The notes under the pieces were generated by a model, which worked only from the letters and a program-made list of their open reading frames with translations, had not been told where the DNA came from and did not search any database. 64,000 bases of DNA from Bog-756 sp963769905 (lineage in GTDB: Bacteria; Actinomycetota; Acidimicrobiia; Acidimicrobiales; RAAP-2): the NCBI GenBank assembly GCA_963769905.1, contig CAVYNG010000002.1:1984001-2048000 (forward strand). Reading direction: 5' to 3'. Made by a program: the position numbers and the translations under genes. This document shows positions 40,766 through 49,749 of this stretch, piece after piece. Numbering within the stretch: the first letter of the stretch is position 1; each line of letters starts with the position of its first letter.

Positions 40766-43700
40766 CTACCGGGTCGGCGATTCGGCACGACGGCGGGGCG
40801 ACTGCTCCGCTGACGCTCCCGCTCCGTCTGGCGCGGGAACCAGCTGGCCGAGGAGGTCGACGAGCTGTCGTGCGTACCCTTCGCCCTCTTCGGGCCGGTC
40901 CATCGGGATGAGCAGCCGCGCGAGGTCGGCCTGCACGGTGGTTCCCGGCACCAGCCGGGTGAGCCGCACCTCCGCCGAAGCCGGGAGGGTGATCGGCGAG
41001 ACCTTGGCGAGTGCTCGTGACCCGGCTCCCCCCGCACCGGTCATGCCTCGCCGGGGCACCGCGACGCTGACGTCGGTGATGCCGAGCCGGAGGCACTCGG
41101 TCCGCAGGCGGGCGACGTCGACCAGCGCGGCGGCTGGCGCGGGCAGCGGACCGAAGCGGTCCTCCCACTCGGCGCGCACGTCGTCGACCTCGGCGGCGTT
41201 CCGGACGGTGGAGAGGCGCCGATAGGCCTCGAGACGCACGTCCTCCGCCTCGACGTAGGAGGCGGGCAGGTGCGCGTCGTCGGGCAGATCGAGCGAGATC
41301 TCGACCGTCTGGCGCGGCGGCTCCCCCTTCAGTTCGGCCACCGCCTCGGAGACCAGCTGCACGTAGAGGTCGTAGCCGATGGCCGCGATGTGACCCGACT
41401 GGTCGCGGCCGAGCAGGTTGCCCGCCCCCCGGATCTGGAGGTCGCGCAGTGCGATCTTGAAACCGGACCCGAGCTCGGTATGGTCGCCGATGGTTCTCAG
41501 CCGTTCGTACGCCTGCTCGGAGAGCACCCGGTCGACCGGGTGGAAGAGGTAGGCGTACGCACGCTGGCCGGCCCGTCCGACCCGGCCGCGGAGCTGGTGG
41601 AGCTGCCCGAGCCCGAGCAGGTCCGAACGGTCGACCACGAGGGTGTTGACCGTCGGCATGTCGATCCCCGATTCGATGATGGTCGTGCAGACCAGCACGT
41701 CGTAGGCGCCCTCCCAGAAATCGAGCACGACCTTCTCCAGCGAACCTTCGTCCATCTGGCCGTGGGCGATGGCGACGCGGGCCTCCGGCGCCATGTCCTG
41801 CACCCGTCGAGCAACCGAGTCGATGTCCTGGACGCGGTTGTGCACGTAGAAGACCTGGCCTTCGCGCAGGAGCTCGCGGCGGATCGCCTCGGAGGCCGCC
41901 GACACGTCGAACTCGCCCACGTGGGTGAGGATCGGCCGGCGGGCGGCCGGTGGGGTGTTGACCATGGAGAGATCCCGTATCCCGGTCAGGGCCATCTCGA
42001 GCGTGCGCGGGATCGGATTGGCGGTGAGGGTGAGGACGTCGACCTCTTCGGTCAACGCCTTGATCGCCTCCTTGTGGGTGACCCCGAAGCGCTGTTCCTC
42101 GTCGACCACCAGCAGGCCGAGCTTCTTAAAGCTCACGTCCTCACCGAGCAGACGGTGGGTCCCGATCACCACGTCGACCGAGCCGTCGGCGAGGCCGGCC
42201 AGCACCTCCCTCGCCTGTGCGTTGGTCAGGAACCTGCTCAGCATCTCGACTCTCACCGGAAACGGCGCGTACCGATCGGCGAAGGTCTGGGTGTGCTGAC
42301 TCGCGAGCAGCGTGGTCGGCACCAGCACCGCCGCCTGGTAGCCGTCCTGCACCGCCTTGAACGCGGCGCGGATCGCGACCTCGGTCTTCCCGAATCCGAC
42401 GTCGCCGCAGACCAGCCGGTCCATGGGACGCGGCCGCTCCATGTCCGCCTTCACCTCCTCGATGGCCCGCAGCTGATCGGCGGTCTCGACGAAGGGGAAG
42501 GAGGACTCGAGCTCGCTCTGCCAGGGCGTGTCGGGTCCGAACGCGTGGCCTTCGACCTGGAGGCGCCTGCGGTAGAGGGCGACCAGCTCCTCGGCGATCT
42601 CGTGGACCGCCGCGCGCGCCGGGCGCGCGCACGTTGCCACTCCGAGCCACCGAGGCGGCTGACGGTCGGCGAGTCGCCGCCCGCGTAGGGGGTGAGCAGG
42701 TCGATCTGGTCGGTCGGGAGGTAGAGCTTGTCGCCGGCCCGGTACTCGAGCAGCAGGTAGTCGCGGGTCGCGCCGCCCATGGTGCGGGTGACCATGCCGC
42801 CGTAGCGGGCGACGCCGTGCTGACGGTGGACGACGAAGTTGCCGGTCGCCAGGTCGTCGAAGAATCCGTCGACCGGCCGTGCCCGCGCCCTGGCCTGGCG
42901 GTGGGGGCGGCGGCGGCCGGACACGTCGGACTCGGTCAACACCGCGACCCGGCTCGCGGGGAGCACGAACCCCCGGTCGAGCGCGGCGACGACGAGGCGC
43001 GCACCCGGAGTGGTGAGATCGACGTCCTCGGCGCCGGCCTTCGTCACCCGCACGGTGACACCTTCGGCGGCGAGGATCTCCGACATCCGCTCGGCCGCAC
43101 CAAAGCTCGGGGAGCAGATGACGACCGAGTAGCCGGACTCGACCAGGCCCGAGATCTGCAGCGCCAGCTTCGAGGCGTCGCCGAGGATCGGCTCCCACCC
43201 GCGGGACTCGACGAGCGGGACGTCGGGTCCCTCGGCAGTGGGCACCAATGAGAGGAGGCCCGCCGCGGTGCGGGCGAGCAACCGGTCGAAGGGGAGGTGC
43301 AGTCGCGGCGCGTCGATGCCGTCCTCGAGTCCCCAGGTCGAGGCGAGTGCGTCGGCGAGCGCGGCTTCCTCGTCGAGGAGCTCGCGCCCGCGGTCGCGCA
43401 CCCGGCGCGGATCGGTGATCACGACCAGCGCGTCGTCACCGAGAAGGTCGGTCACCAGTTCGTCGGCCGGTGCCAGCCACGAGAGCCACGACTCCATGCC
43501 GTCGAAGAGCTCGCCGTCGGCGAGCTGCTCCCACTGGTGCCGTCCCCATGGCGCCTCTCCCACGAGTGCCGCCGCCCTCGCCCGCATGGCCTCGTCGGGA
43601 AGCACCTCTCGGCACCCGAAGAGCTCGACCGACTCGAGGTCGGCGGTCGAGCGCTGGTCGGCCACGTCGAAGGAGGTGAGCCGGTCGACCTCGTCACCGA

Positions 43701-44331
43701 AGAGGTCGATCCGCACCGGTGCGTCTCCCGTCGAGGGGAACACGTCGACGATCCCGCCGCGTACCGCGAGCTCGCCGCGGTGCTCGACGATCGGCTCGCG
43801 CCGGTAGCCGAGGGAGACCAGGCGTTCGAGGAGGTCGTCGACGGACACCCGATCCTGTCGGCGCACGACGACCGGCTTCCCCGCGGTCCGCCAGGGTCCG
43901 AGGCGCTGGAGGACCGCTCTCACCGGGGCGACCACGATGGACGGAGGAGCGCCGTCCTCTCCGCGACCTTCGGCTCGGTGGCCGAGGCGCCAGAGCAGCT
44001 GGAGGCGACGGCCCATGGTCGCGACGTCAGGGCTGACCCGCTCGAAGGGGAGGGTCTCCCAGGCGGGGAGGACCTCGACGGTCGGCGCCGTCGAGTCGTC
44101 GCCGTCGAGCCGGGTCGTCACGAACTCGGAGAGATCGTGGGCGAGCTGCTCCGCGATTGCTCCGGTCGGTGTGATCACCAGCACCGGCGAACGGGTCCCC
44201 AACCGGACGACCCCGGCCAGGACGAAGGCCTGGGCGGGAGTGGCCGCGGCCAGCGTCGCGTCGGGCGCGCCGATCACGTCGACCATCGCAGGCTCGTCGC
44301 GGAGCAGGGCGGGAAGAGAGCGGAGGCTCAC
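40766..44331 (-). pseudogene. mfd: Transcription-repair coupling factor Mfd, interrupted by a one-base frameshift
   Basis: Mfd frees stalled RNA polymerase and recruits UvrA. From GTG 44331 the UvrB-like N-terminal domains and the RNA-polymerase-interacting domain (NFVVHRQHGVARYGG) are intact as far as RLGGSEWQRARA. At about 42611-42631 the frame shifts. The other frame then continues with AAVHEIAEELVALYRRR, Walker A GDVGFGKTEVA and DEEQRFG up to the stop at 40766. The span is 3566 bp, one short of a multiple of three. The shift sits in a CG palindrome, where sequencing errors are common, so the gene may be intact in reality. Everything else about it is normal. Confidence 0.9.
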
Positions 44332-44337
44332 CGGGCC

Positions 44338-44343
44338 AGGGTA
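44338..44343 (-). promoter_or_regulatory. Putative -10 box of mfd (leaderless)
   Basis: TACCCT on the minus strand ends 6 nt before the GTG at 44331. It suggests mfd has its own promoter in the 62-bp gap after the ABC permease gene. Confidence 0.4.
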
Positions 44344-44393
44344 CCGGGGTCCTCCTCGCCGCTCAGCCCGCGATCGGGCCCGCGGCGGCGCGC

Positions 44394-45158
44394 TCAGCGG
44401 GGGCGACGCGGCTCCCAGCGGAACCCCCGGGCGACCACCACGAGGCCGGCCGCGGCCCAGATCAACATCACCAGCAGGTCCCCCACCTGCAACCCCGACC
44501 CGGGACCGGACTCGAAGGCGGCGACCATCGAGGTGATCAAGTGGCGGATCGGGAAGTAGTCGGCGATCTTGGTCAGGACCGAGCCGTTGCTCAGCGGATA
44601 GAAGACGCCCGAGATGAACACGATCGGAAAGTAGATCCCATTGATCACCGCGGGAGCCGCGTCGGCATTCGGTATGAACACCGTGACCGCGAGGCCGAGC
44701 GCCGAGTAGGTCACGATGCCCACGAGCAGAGTCAGCAACGCGGCCGCCGGGTGATACGGGAAGTGGAGGTGGTAGAAGGCCATCCCGATCCCGACGACGA
44801 GCACGGTCAGGATCGCCACGTTGATCATCACGTTGCCGATGATCCCCCCGACGTAGGAGCCGATCGAGATGGACGTCCCCCGCACACGCTTGAGAATCCC
44901 CAACTCGCGCCGGTTGCAGATGGTCATCCCGAGGTTGGTGTAGCAGCCCGCGATCAGCCCGAAGGTCAGCATCGCGACCACCGTGTACTGGTCGTAGAGG
45001 AGGGTGGTTCCGGGGACGCGGAAGTCGCCGGCCGAGGTCCCGACGATGATCAAGAAGACCACCGGGAACATCAGGGTGAAGACCGCCGCCATCGGGTTCC
45101 GCCAATACGCCTTCTGCTCGTAGCGGACCTGCTCCCTGGCGATGAGGAGGTCGTTCAC
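44394..45158 (-). CDS. ABC-2 type transporter permease
   Basis: Integral membrane component of 254 residues with six hydrophobic helices. The sequence ICNRRELGILKRVRGTSIS before the third helix is the typical ABC-2 coupling helix. The ABC-2 family exports drugs, polysaccharides or lipids. Its GTG start overlaps the ATPase gene stop (GTGA), and they clearly form one transporter. The transported substance is not known. Nearby glycan and envelope genes make a surface molecule plausible. Confidence 0.92.
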   Translation of the reverse strand: MNDLLIAREQVRYEQKAYWRNPMAAVFTLMFPVVFLIIVGTSAGDFRVPGTTLLYDQYTVVAMLTFGLIAGCYTNLGMTICNRRELGILKRVRGTSISIGSYVGGIIGNVMINVAILTVLVVGIGMAFYHLHFPYHPAAALLTLLVGIVTYSALGLAVTVFIPNADAAPAVINGIYFPIVFISGVFYPLSNGSVLTKIADYFPIRHLITSMVAAFESGPGSGLQVGDLLVMLIWAAAGLVVVARGFRWEPRRPR

Positions 45159-46114
45159 CGCGGTTCGTCTCCGGTGGGCGACACGTCTCCGGTCGGCGAG
45201 ACGTCTCCGGTCAGCGACAGATAGACGTCCTCGAGCGAAGGCCGGTCGACGGCGAGGCCCGAGAGGGCCTCGCCTCGGGCGACGGCCCAACCGGTGAGCG
45301 TGTGCAGGAGCTCGGTCGGCTCGGCGACGTGGAACTCGACGAAATCGCCACGGAGCTTCGGCACCAGCCCGACGGGCAGCGGCAGGTCGGCCGTAGTGAG
45401 GCCCTCGGGCAGCTCGAAGCGCACCGTGGTCTCGCCGCGGTCGCGCCCACCGAGCGTGTCGGGAGAGCCCGAGGCGACCACCCTGCCGGCCGCAATGACG
45501 ATCACCGAGTCGGCGAGCGCCTGTGCCTCGTCCATGTAGTGGGTGGTGAGCACGACCGTCCGGCCCTCCGCACAGAGCCCGCGGACCACCTCCCACGCGT
45601 CGCGGCGGGCCGAGGGATCGAAGCCGGTCGTCGGCTCGTCGAGAAAGATGAGCTCGGGGTTCCCGACGAGAGCGAGCCCCAGGTCGAGCCGCCGTTGCTG
45701 ACCGCCCGAGAGGTTCTTCACCCGCGTCCGGGACTTCTCCTCGAGGCCCACCAACTCGACGATCTCCGCGACATCCCGCGGACACGAGTACAGGCAGGCT
45801 CGTTGGGTGAGCACCTCGGTCACCGTCAAGTACGGTTCGACCGCGCATTCCTGGAGGACGATCCCGATCTTGGCGCGCAAGCCCCGATCGCGCCGCTCGG
45901 GGTCCATCCCGAACACCGAGACCGTGCCCGAGTCGCGCGTGCGGTAACCCTCCAGGATCTCGACGGCCGTCGTCTTGCCGGCACCGTTCGGGCCGAGCAG
46001 GGCGACCACCTCACCGCACGCCACTTCGAAGTCGATGCCGCGGAGAGCCGCGACGCGCCCGTAGGACTTGGTGAGGTCCTGCACCACGATCGCGAGGTCG
46101 CTCCCAGCCGACAT
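45155..46114 (-). CDS. ABC transporter ATP-binding protein
   Basis: Cytoplasmic ATPase of 319 residues. Walker A is LLGPNGAGKTT near 40, the signature is NLSGGQQRR near 138, and Walker B is LIFLDEPTTGFDPSARR. The C-terminal domain of about 90 residues is typical of drug/lipid exporter ATPases (DrrA-like). The last residues repeat SPTGDV, encoded by an 18-bp tandem repeat. ATG 46114 has -10 box TACGCT ending 7 nt upstream, so translation is probably leaderless. The permease start overlaps the stop. Confidence 0.94.
   Translation of the reverse strand: MSAGSDLAIVVQDLTKSYGRVAALRGIDFEVACGEVVALLGPNGAGKTTAVEILEGYRTRDSGTVSVFGMDPERRDRGLRAKIGIVLQECAVEPYLTVTEVLTQRACLYSCPRDVAEIVELVGLEEKSRTRVKNLSGGQQRRLDLGLALVGNPELIFLDEPTTGFDPSARRDAWEVVRGLCAEGRTVVLTTHYMDEAQALADSVIVIAAGRVVASGSPDTLGGRDRGETTVRFELPEGLTTADLPLPVGLVPKLRGDFVEFHVAEPTELLHTLTGWAVARGEALSGLAVDRPSLEDVYLSLTGDVSPTGDVSPTGDEPR
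45167..45220 (-). repeat. Three 18-bp in-frame tandem repeats at the 3' end of the ABC ATPase gene
   Basis: GTCTCCGGT-initiated units start at 45167, 45185 and 45203. They encode the C-terminal repeat SPTGDV, so copy number can change without loss of frame. Confidence 0.8.
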
Positions 46115-46121
46115 TTTGGTG

Positions 46122-46127
46122 AGCGTA
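46122..46127 (-). promoter_or_regulatory. Putative -10 box of the ABC transporter operon (leaderless)
   Basis: TACGCT on the minus strand ends 7 nt before the ATG at 46114. This box is within the 111-bp region shared with the divergent membrane-protein gene. Confidence 0.45.
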
Positions 46128-46225
46128 TCGGCGGGATCACCGCGTGGTGACCGTCCGGAGTACCCCTCCTCGTCAGGTCCTCTCGTCCGTGAAGCAGGAG
46201 CTCGAACGTGCGAAGGTGGACCCAC

Positions 46226-48256
46226 ATGGCCCTTCCGAAGACCCAGGCTCGAACCGACCTCTCGCACGACGCGTCCGGGTCGACGCGAACCGGAAGTCTC
46301 CACCGTCGGCGGATGGCGCATCGCCGCGAGCTCCCCTGGGCCTTCGGCGCGATCGCCGTCTTGACCGCCGCTTCCGCCGCGACCCTCGCGCTCGTGCGGC
46401 ACCAAGGGGTGGGGATCGGCGGAGACGAGCCCTACTACCTGGTCGCGGCCGTGGCGATCGGCCGCTTCCACACGCTCAACATGAACGCCGGCTTCGACTA
46501 CGCGGTCGCCCATCACGCGATCTTCCCCTGGCATGCGAAGCCAGGCCCCCACCTCGCGGCGGCCATCGGCCAGCGGGAGGTGCTCGTGGACCGCACGATC
46601 TATCTCCCCACCCACGCGATCGGGTTGTCCGTGCTCCTCGCCCTGCCCATGTTGGCCGGTACCTCCGTCGCGGTCGGCGCACTCATGCTCGTCCTCGCGC
46701 TCCTCGCGGTCGCTCTCACCCATCTGGTCGGGGAGGTGGCAGGCCTGAGGTCGCCGTGGCGCTACGCCCTTGCCGCCCTCTTCCTCGCTCCCTCGTACCT
46801 CCTCGCGACCACTCAGGTCTACCCGGACCTGATCAGCGGATTGATCGTGGCGATCGTCCTCATGCTGGTCGCGGTGGCCGAACAGCGAGGGAGCGTGACG
46901 ACCGCCCAGCTCGTCGCAGGGGCGGCGTTGCTGGTCCTCTTCCCGTGGCTCGACCAGAAGAACGTCCTCCTCGCACTCGTCCCTCTCGGCGCACTCGTCG
47001 CCGTCGTCGTCCGAAGGCAGTTGCCAAGAGGTCAGTTCGGCTGGCTGACCGGGCCGGCGGTGGTGAGCATCCTCGCCGTGGTGGCCCTCAACCTGTGGGG
47101 ATTCGGACGTCCCCTGGGGCAGTGGCAGCCGGTCTCGCTCCTCAGCTGGGAGACGACGACCCGGGCCGTCGGGCTGCTCCTCGATCGCCGCCAGGGGCTG
47201 TTCGTCCAGCTCCCGATCGTGGTGCTCGGCGTGGCCGGCGCGTGGGCGATGCGCCGACGCGCACCGGTCGCCGTGGCTGCGGCCGCCGCGTTCGTCGCGG
47301 CGGACGTCCTCGGCAACGCGACCCAGGAGGTGAGCTTCGGCGGAGGGAGCTTCGTCGGTCGCTTCGGCTGGCCCGCGGTCCCGGTGCTGCTCGCGTTCAC
47401 CGGCCTGTACTTCGTCGAGCTGTGGAAGGTGAGGCGCCGCGCGTCCTGGCTGTTGATCGGCGTCGCAGCTCTCCTCGCAGCCCTCAGTGCGGCGCCGATC
47501 GTCGCCGGCGAGCATCTCTACTTCAACCACTACGCATGGGACCCGGCGACCTACACCGGATGGTGGGGTGGCCTGGACCCCTCCCCTGTCCTCGGGTACC
47601 TCGGCGGCGTGCTCGTCTCCGGCACGATGCACGCGGCGACCAACGCCCCCGTCGGAATCGCCGGTCTCGTCGCCTCGACCGACCCGTGGTCGAACGCGCG
47701 CAACCTCTGGGGTCTTCTGACCCTCCTGACCGCGGGGGCGCTGATCCTCTACGTCCTCGTCCGGCTCCTCCGGCGTCCCGCACGCGTCGCCGGTTCGGTC
47801 GTCTTGACGCTCTCGACCACGACGATCATCGGCTTCGCGCTCACCCTCTCATCGCATTTCCTCCTGCCGGGGCCGGCCACGTTCAGCGCCGCGTCCCTAC
47901 TCTCCGGGGTCGCCGCGCACGGTACGGAGCGGGTGGCCACCGGTGCTTCGGAGCACGGTACGGTCGCGACCGGCCCCTACTGGACGCTCCTTCCGGGGCG
48001 TTACGTCGCGACCGTCGTCTATCGGCTCGACGATCCCGCACCGGACGCAGCAGAGGCCGCCGTGGTGGCGATCACCAGGCCACCGGCCGGCGGTCTCCGC
48101 ACGCTCGCCTCCGGCCCGCTCTCGAACACCCTCACCACGAAGAGCCTCCCCTTCTCACTCGCGAAACCAGAAGAGGTCACCGTGCACGTGCTCTGGCAGG
48201 GAACCGGCACGCTCGAGGTCGGACGGATCGTGTTGGCCAAGGTCGCTGTGGGCTGA
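46226..48256 (+). CDS. Large polytopic membrane protein, GT-C-like
   Basis: Integral membrane protein of 676 residues with ten or more helices. Soon after the first helix comes VGIGGDEPYYLV, whose DE pair lies where GT-C enzymes keep their catalytic acid. The last 150 residues form a soluble beta-rich domain outside the membrane (GPYWTLLPGRYVATVVY). This layout occurs in arabinosyl- and mannosyltransferases, but I cannot name a family. ATG 46226 is preferred, with AAGGTGGA about 6 nt upstream; GTG 46208 is in frame. It is convergent with pth and ends 18 bp away. Confidence 0.75.
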   Translation: MALPKTQARTDLSHDASGSTRTGSLHRRRMAHRRELPWAFGAIAVLTAASAATLALVRHQGVGIGGDEPYYLVAAVAIGRFHTLNMNAGFDYAVAHHAIFPWHAKPGPHLAAAIGQREVLVDRTIYLPTHAIGLSVLLALPMLAGTSVAVGALMLVLALLAVALTHLVGEVAGLRSPWRYALAALFLAPSYLLATTQVYPDLISGLIVAIVLMLVAVAEQRGSVTTAQLVAGAALLVLFPWLDQKNVLLALVPLGALVAVVVRRQLPRGQFGWLTGPAVVSILAVVALNLWGFGRPLGQWQPVSLLSWETTTRAVGLLLDRRQGLFVQLPIVVLGVAGAWAMRRRAPVAVAAAAAFVAADVLGNATQEVSFGGGSFVGRFGWPAVPVLLAFTGLYFVELWKVRRRASWLLIGVAALLAALSAAPIVAGEHLYFNHYAWDPATYTGWWGGLDPSPVLGYLGGVLVSGTMHAATNAPVGIAGLVASTDPWSNARNLWGLLTLLTAGALILYVLVRLLRRPARVAGSVVLTLSTTTIIGFALTLSSHFLLPGPATFSAASLLSGVAAHGTERVATGASEHGTVATGPYWTLLPGRYVATVVYRLDDPAPDAAEAAVVAITRPPAGGLRTLASGPLSNTLTTKSLPFSLAKPEEVTVHVLWQGTGTLEVGRIVLAKVAVG

Positions 48257-48274
48257 CTCTGCCGACGACGACCG

Positions 48275-48850
48275 TCACCCGGTCGCGTTGACCCGGCTCA
48301 TGGTCGCGTCGAAACCGTCGGCCGCGATCGACTCGACCGCGTCCGCCGCCTCCACGATGGCCGCGTCGAGGAGCTCCCGCTCGGCTCTCGCCGGGCGCTT
48401 GAGGACGTAGTCCGCACCTGGCTGACGACCGGGCGGCTTTCCGATGCCGATTCGGATCCGCAGGTAGTCGCCGGTGTGGAGGTGGCGCTCGATCGACTTG
48501 AGCCCGTTGTTGCCGGCGTTGCCGCCCCCGGACTTCATCTTCACTCGTCCCGACGGCAGGTCGAGCTCGTCGTGGACCACGATCAGACCGGACGCGACGG
48601 CATCGTCCTCCTCGAGTCCCGCTCGCCGGACGAGCGGTGCGACCGCGAGCCCGGACTCGTTCATGTAGGTCATGGGGATCGCGAGCATGACCCGGCGCTC
48701 ACCGAGGCGCACCTCGCAGGCGAGTGCCGACAGGCCCTTTTCGGCGCGCAGCCGGCCGCCGTGGCGCGCGGCGAGCATGGTCACCGCATCGGCTCCTGCA
48801 TTGTGGCGGGTTCCCTCGAATTCGGCACCGGGGTTGCCGAGGCCGACCAC
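48275..48850 (-). CDS. pth: Peptidyl-tRNA hydrolase
   Basis: Recycles tRNA from peptidyl-tRNA that drops off ribosomes. It has 191 residues, with VGLGNPGAEFEGTRHNAG at the N-terminus (Asn and His of the active site), LAIPMTYMNESG and VVHDELDLPSG. Family members normally have about 5 more residues ahead of VGLGNPG; here LLV precedes the GTG 48850 in frame without another ATG, GTG or TTG after the rplY stop. The strand may be short by a few residues or begin at a CTG. Genes rplY and pth are adjacent in many actinobacteria. Confidence 0.93.
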   Translation of the reverse strand: MVGLGNPGAEFEGTRHNAGADAVTMLAARHGGRLRAEKGLSALACEVRLGERRVMLAIPMTYMNESGLAVAPLVRRAGLEEDDAVASGLIVVHDELDLPSGRVKMKSGGGNAGNNGLKSIERHLHTGDYLRIRIGIGKPPGRQPGADYVLKRPARAERELLDAAIVEAADAVESIAADGFDATMSRVNATG

Positions 48851-48907
48851 CAGCAGGTCGACCGGGCTCCCCGTGCGGCGTGCTCGCCGCCGGCCGCGGA
48901 GCAGGGT

Positions 48908-49591
48908 CTACCCCTCTGCCGGGGCCTCGGGCTCGGCCGCCGCGGCCGGGGCTCCCTCGGAGGAAGAGGCCTCCTCGGTTGCCGCTTCGCCCTCGACTCC
49001 CTCGACCCCTTCGGCCTCCTCCTCGGTGACCTGTACCCGCGGCGGCTGACCGACGACCACGGTCGTCGCCAGGTCGGTGTCGAGCTCGACCCCCGCGGGG
49101 ATGACCATGTCCGACACATGGAGCGCACCGCCGATGGTGAGCTCGGAGATGTCGACCTCGAGCGACGGCGGGATGTCGGCCGGCTTCGCCTTGATCGGAA
49201 GCGTGAAGAGCAGCTGCTCGACGATGCCGTCGCCGTGCTGGACCTCCAGGGCTTCCCCGACCAGGTTGATGGTGACCTCCGCGCTGATCACCTCGTCTCG
49301 CCGGACGATGAGGAAGTCCACGTGGGTCACGACGTTCCTGAACGGATGGCGCTGGATGTCACGGGCGAGCGTCAGGTAGTCCTTGCCGTCCACCTTCAGC
49401 GACAGGAGGGTGTTGAGCCCCGCCTCGCCGGTCATCGCGAGCTGGAAGTCCCGCGCGCCCACCGCGACCGGAAGGGGCTCCGCGCCGTGGCCGTAGACGA
49501 CGCCGGGGATCTTCCCGGCGGCCCGCAGGCGGCGGGTGGAACGCGAGCCGGTCGACCGACCCGCTTCGGCGACGAGGGTGACATCGGGCAT
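48908..49591 (-). CDS. rplY: 50S ribosomal protein L25/general stress protein Ctc
   Basis: Binds 5S rRNA. It has 227 residues: an N-terminal L25 domain (GSRSTRRLRAAGKIPGVVYGHG, residues about 15-95) and the long C-terminal domain of the Ctc form (LPIKAKPADIPPSLEVDI), followed by an acidic Ala/Glu tail. ATG 49591 has AGGAG about 8 nt upstream. It follows the GT2 gene by 158 bp that contain a probable promoter, and shares a transcript with pth. Confidence 0.95.
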   Translation of the reverse strand: MPDVTLVAEAGRSTGSRSTRRLRAAGKIPGVVYGHGAEPLPVAVGARDFQLAMTGEAGLNTLLSLKVDGKDYLTLARDIQRHPFRNVVTHVDFLIVRRDEVISAEVTINLVGEALEVQHGDGIVEQLLFTLPIKAKPADIPPSLEVDISELTIGGALHVSDMVIPAGVELDTDLATTVVVGQPPRVQVTEEEAEGVEGVEGEAATEEASSSEGAPAAAAEPEAPAEG

Positions 49592-49686
49592 GGGAGTTCT
49601 CCTCGGGTACGGACGGGACCGAGGGCGACGGCGGCGGCCCGACAGAGCAGGGCACGCGGGCACCAGCCGGCTCCCGGCGGGCGCCC

Positions 49687-49692
49687 ATCCTA
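49687..49692 (-). promoter_or_regulatory. Putative -10 box of the rplY-pth unit
   Basis: TAGGAT on the minus strand, about 95 bp before the rplY ATG. The spacer 49592-49749 has no gene. Unlike the leaderless examples this transcript would have a leader, consistent with the clear ribosome site. Confidence 0.4.
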
Positions 49693-49749
49693 GTAGCGCC
49701 CTGCAGCGGGGACCAGAAGGGCCAGGCGGGGGCAGGTGCGGATCGGCCC

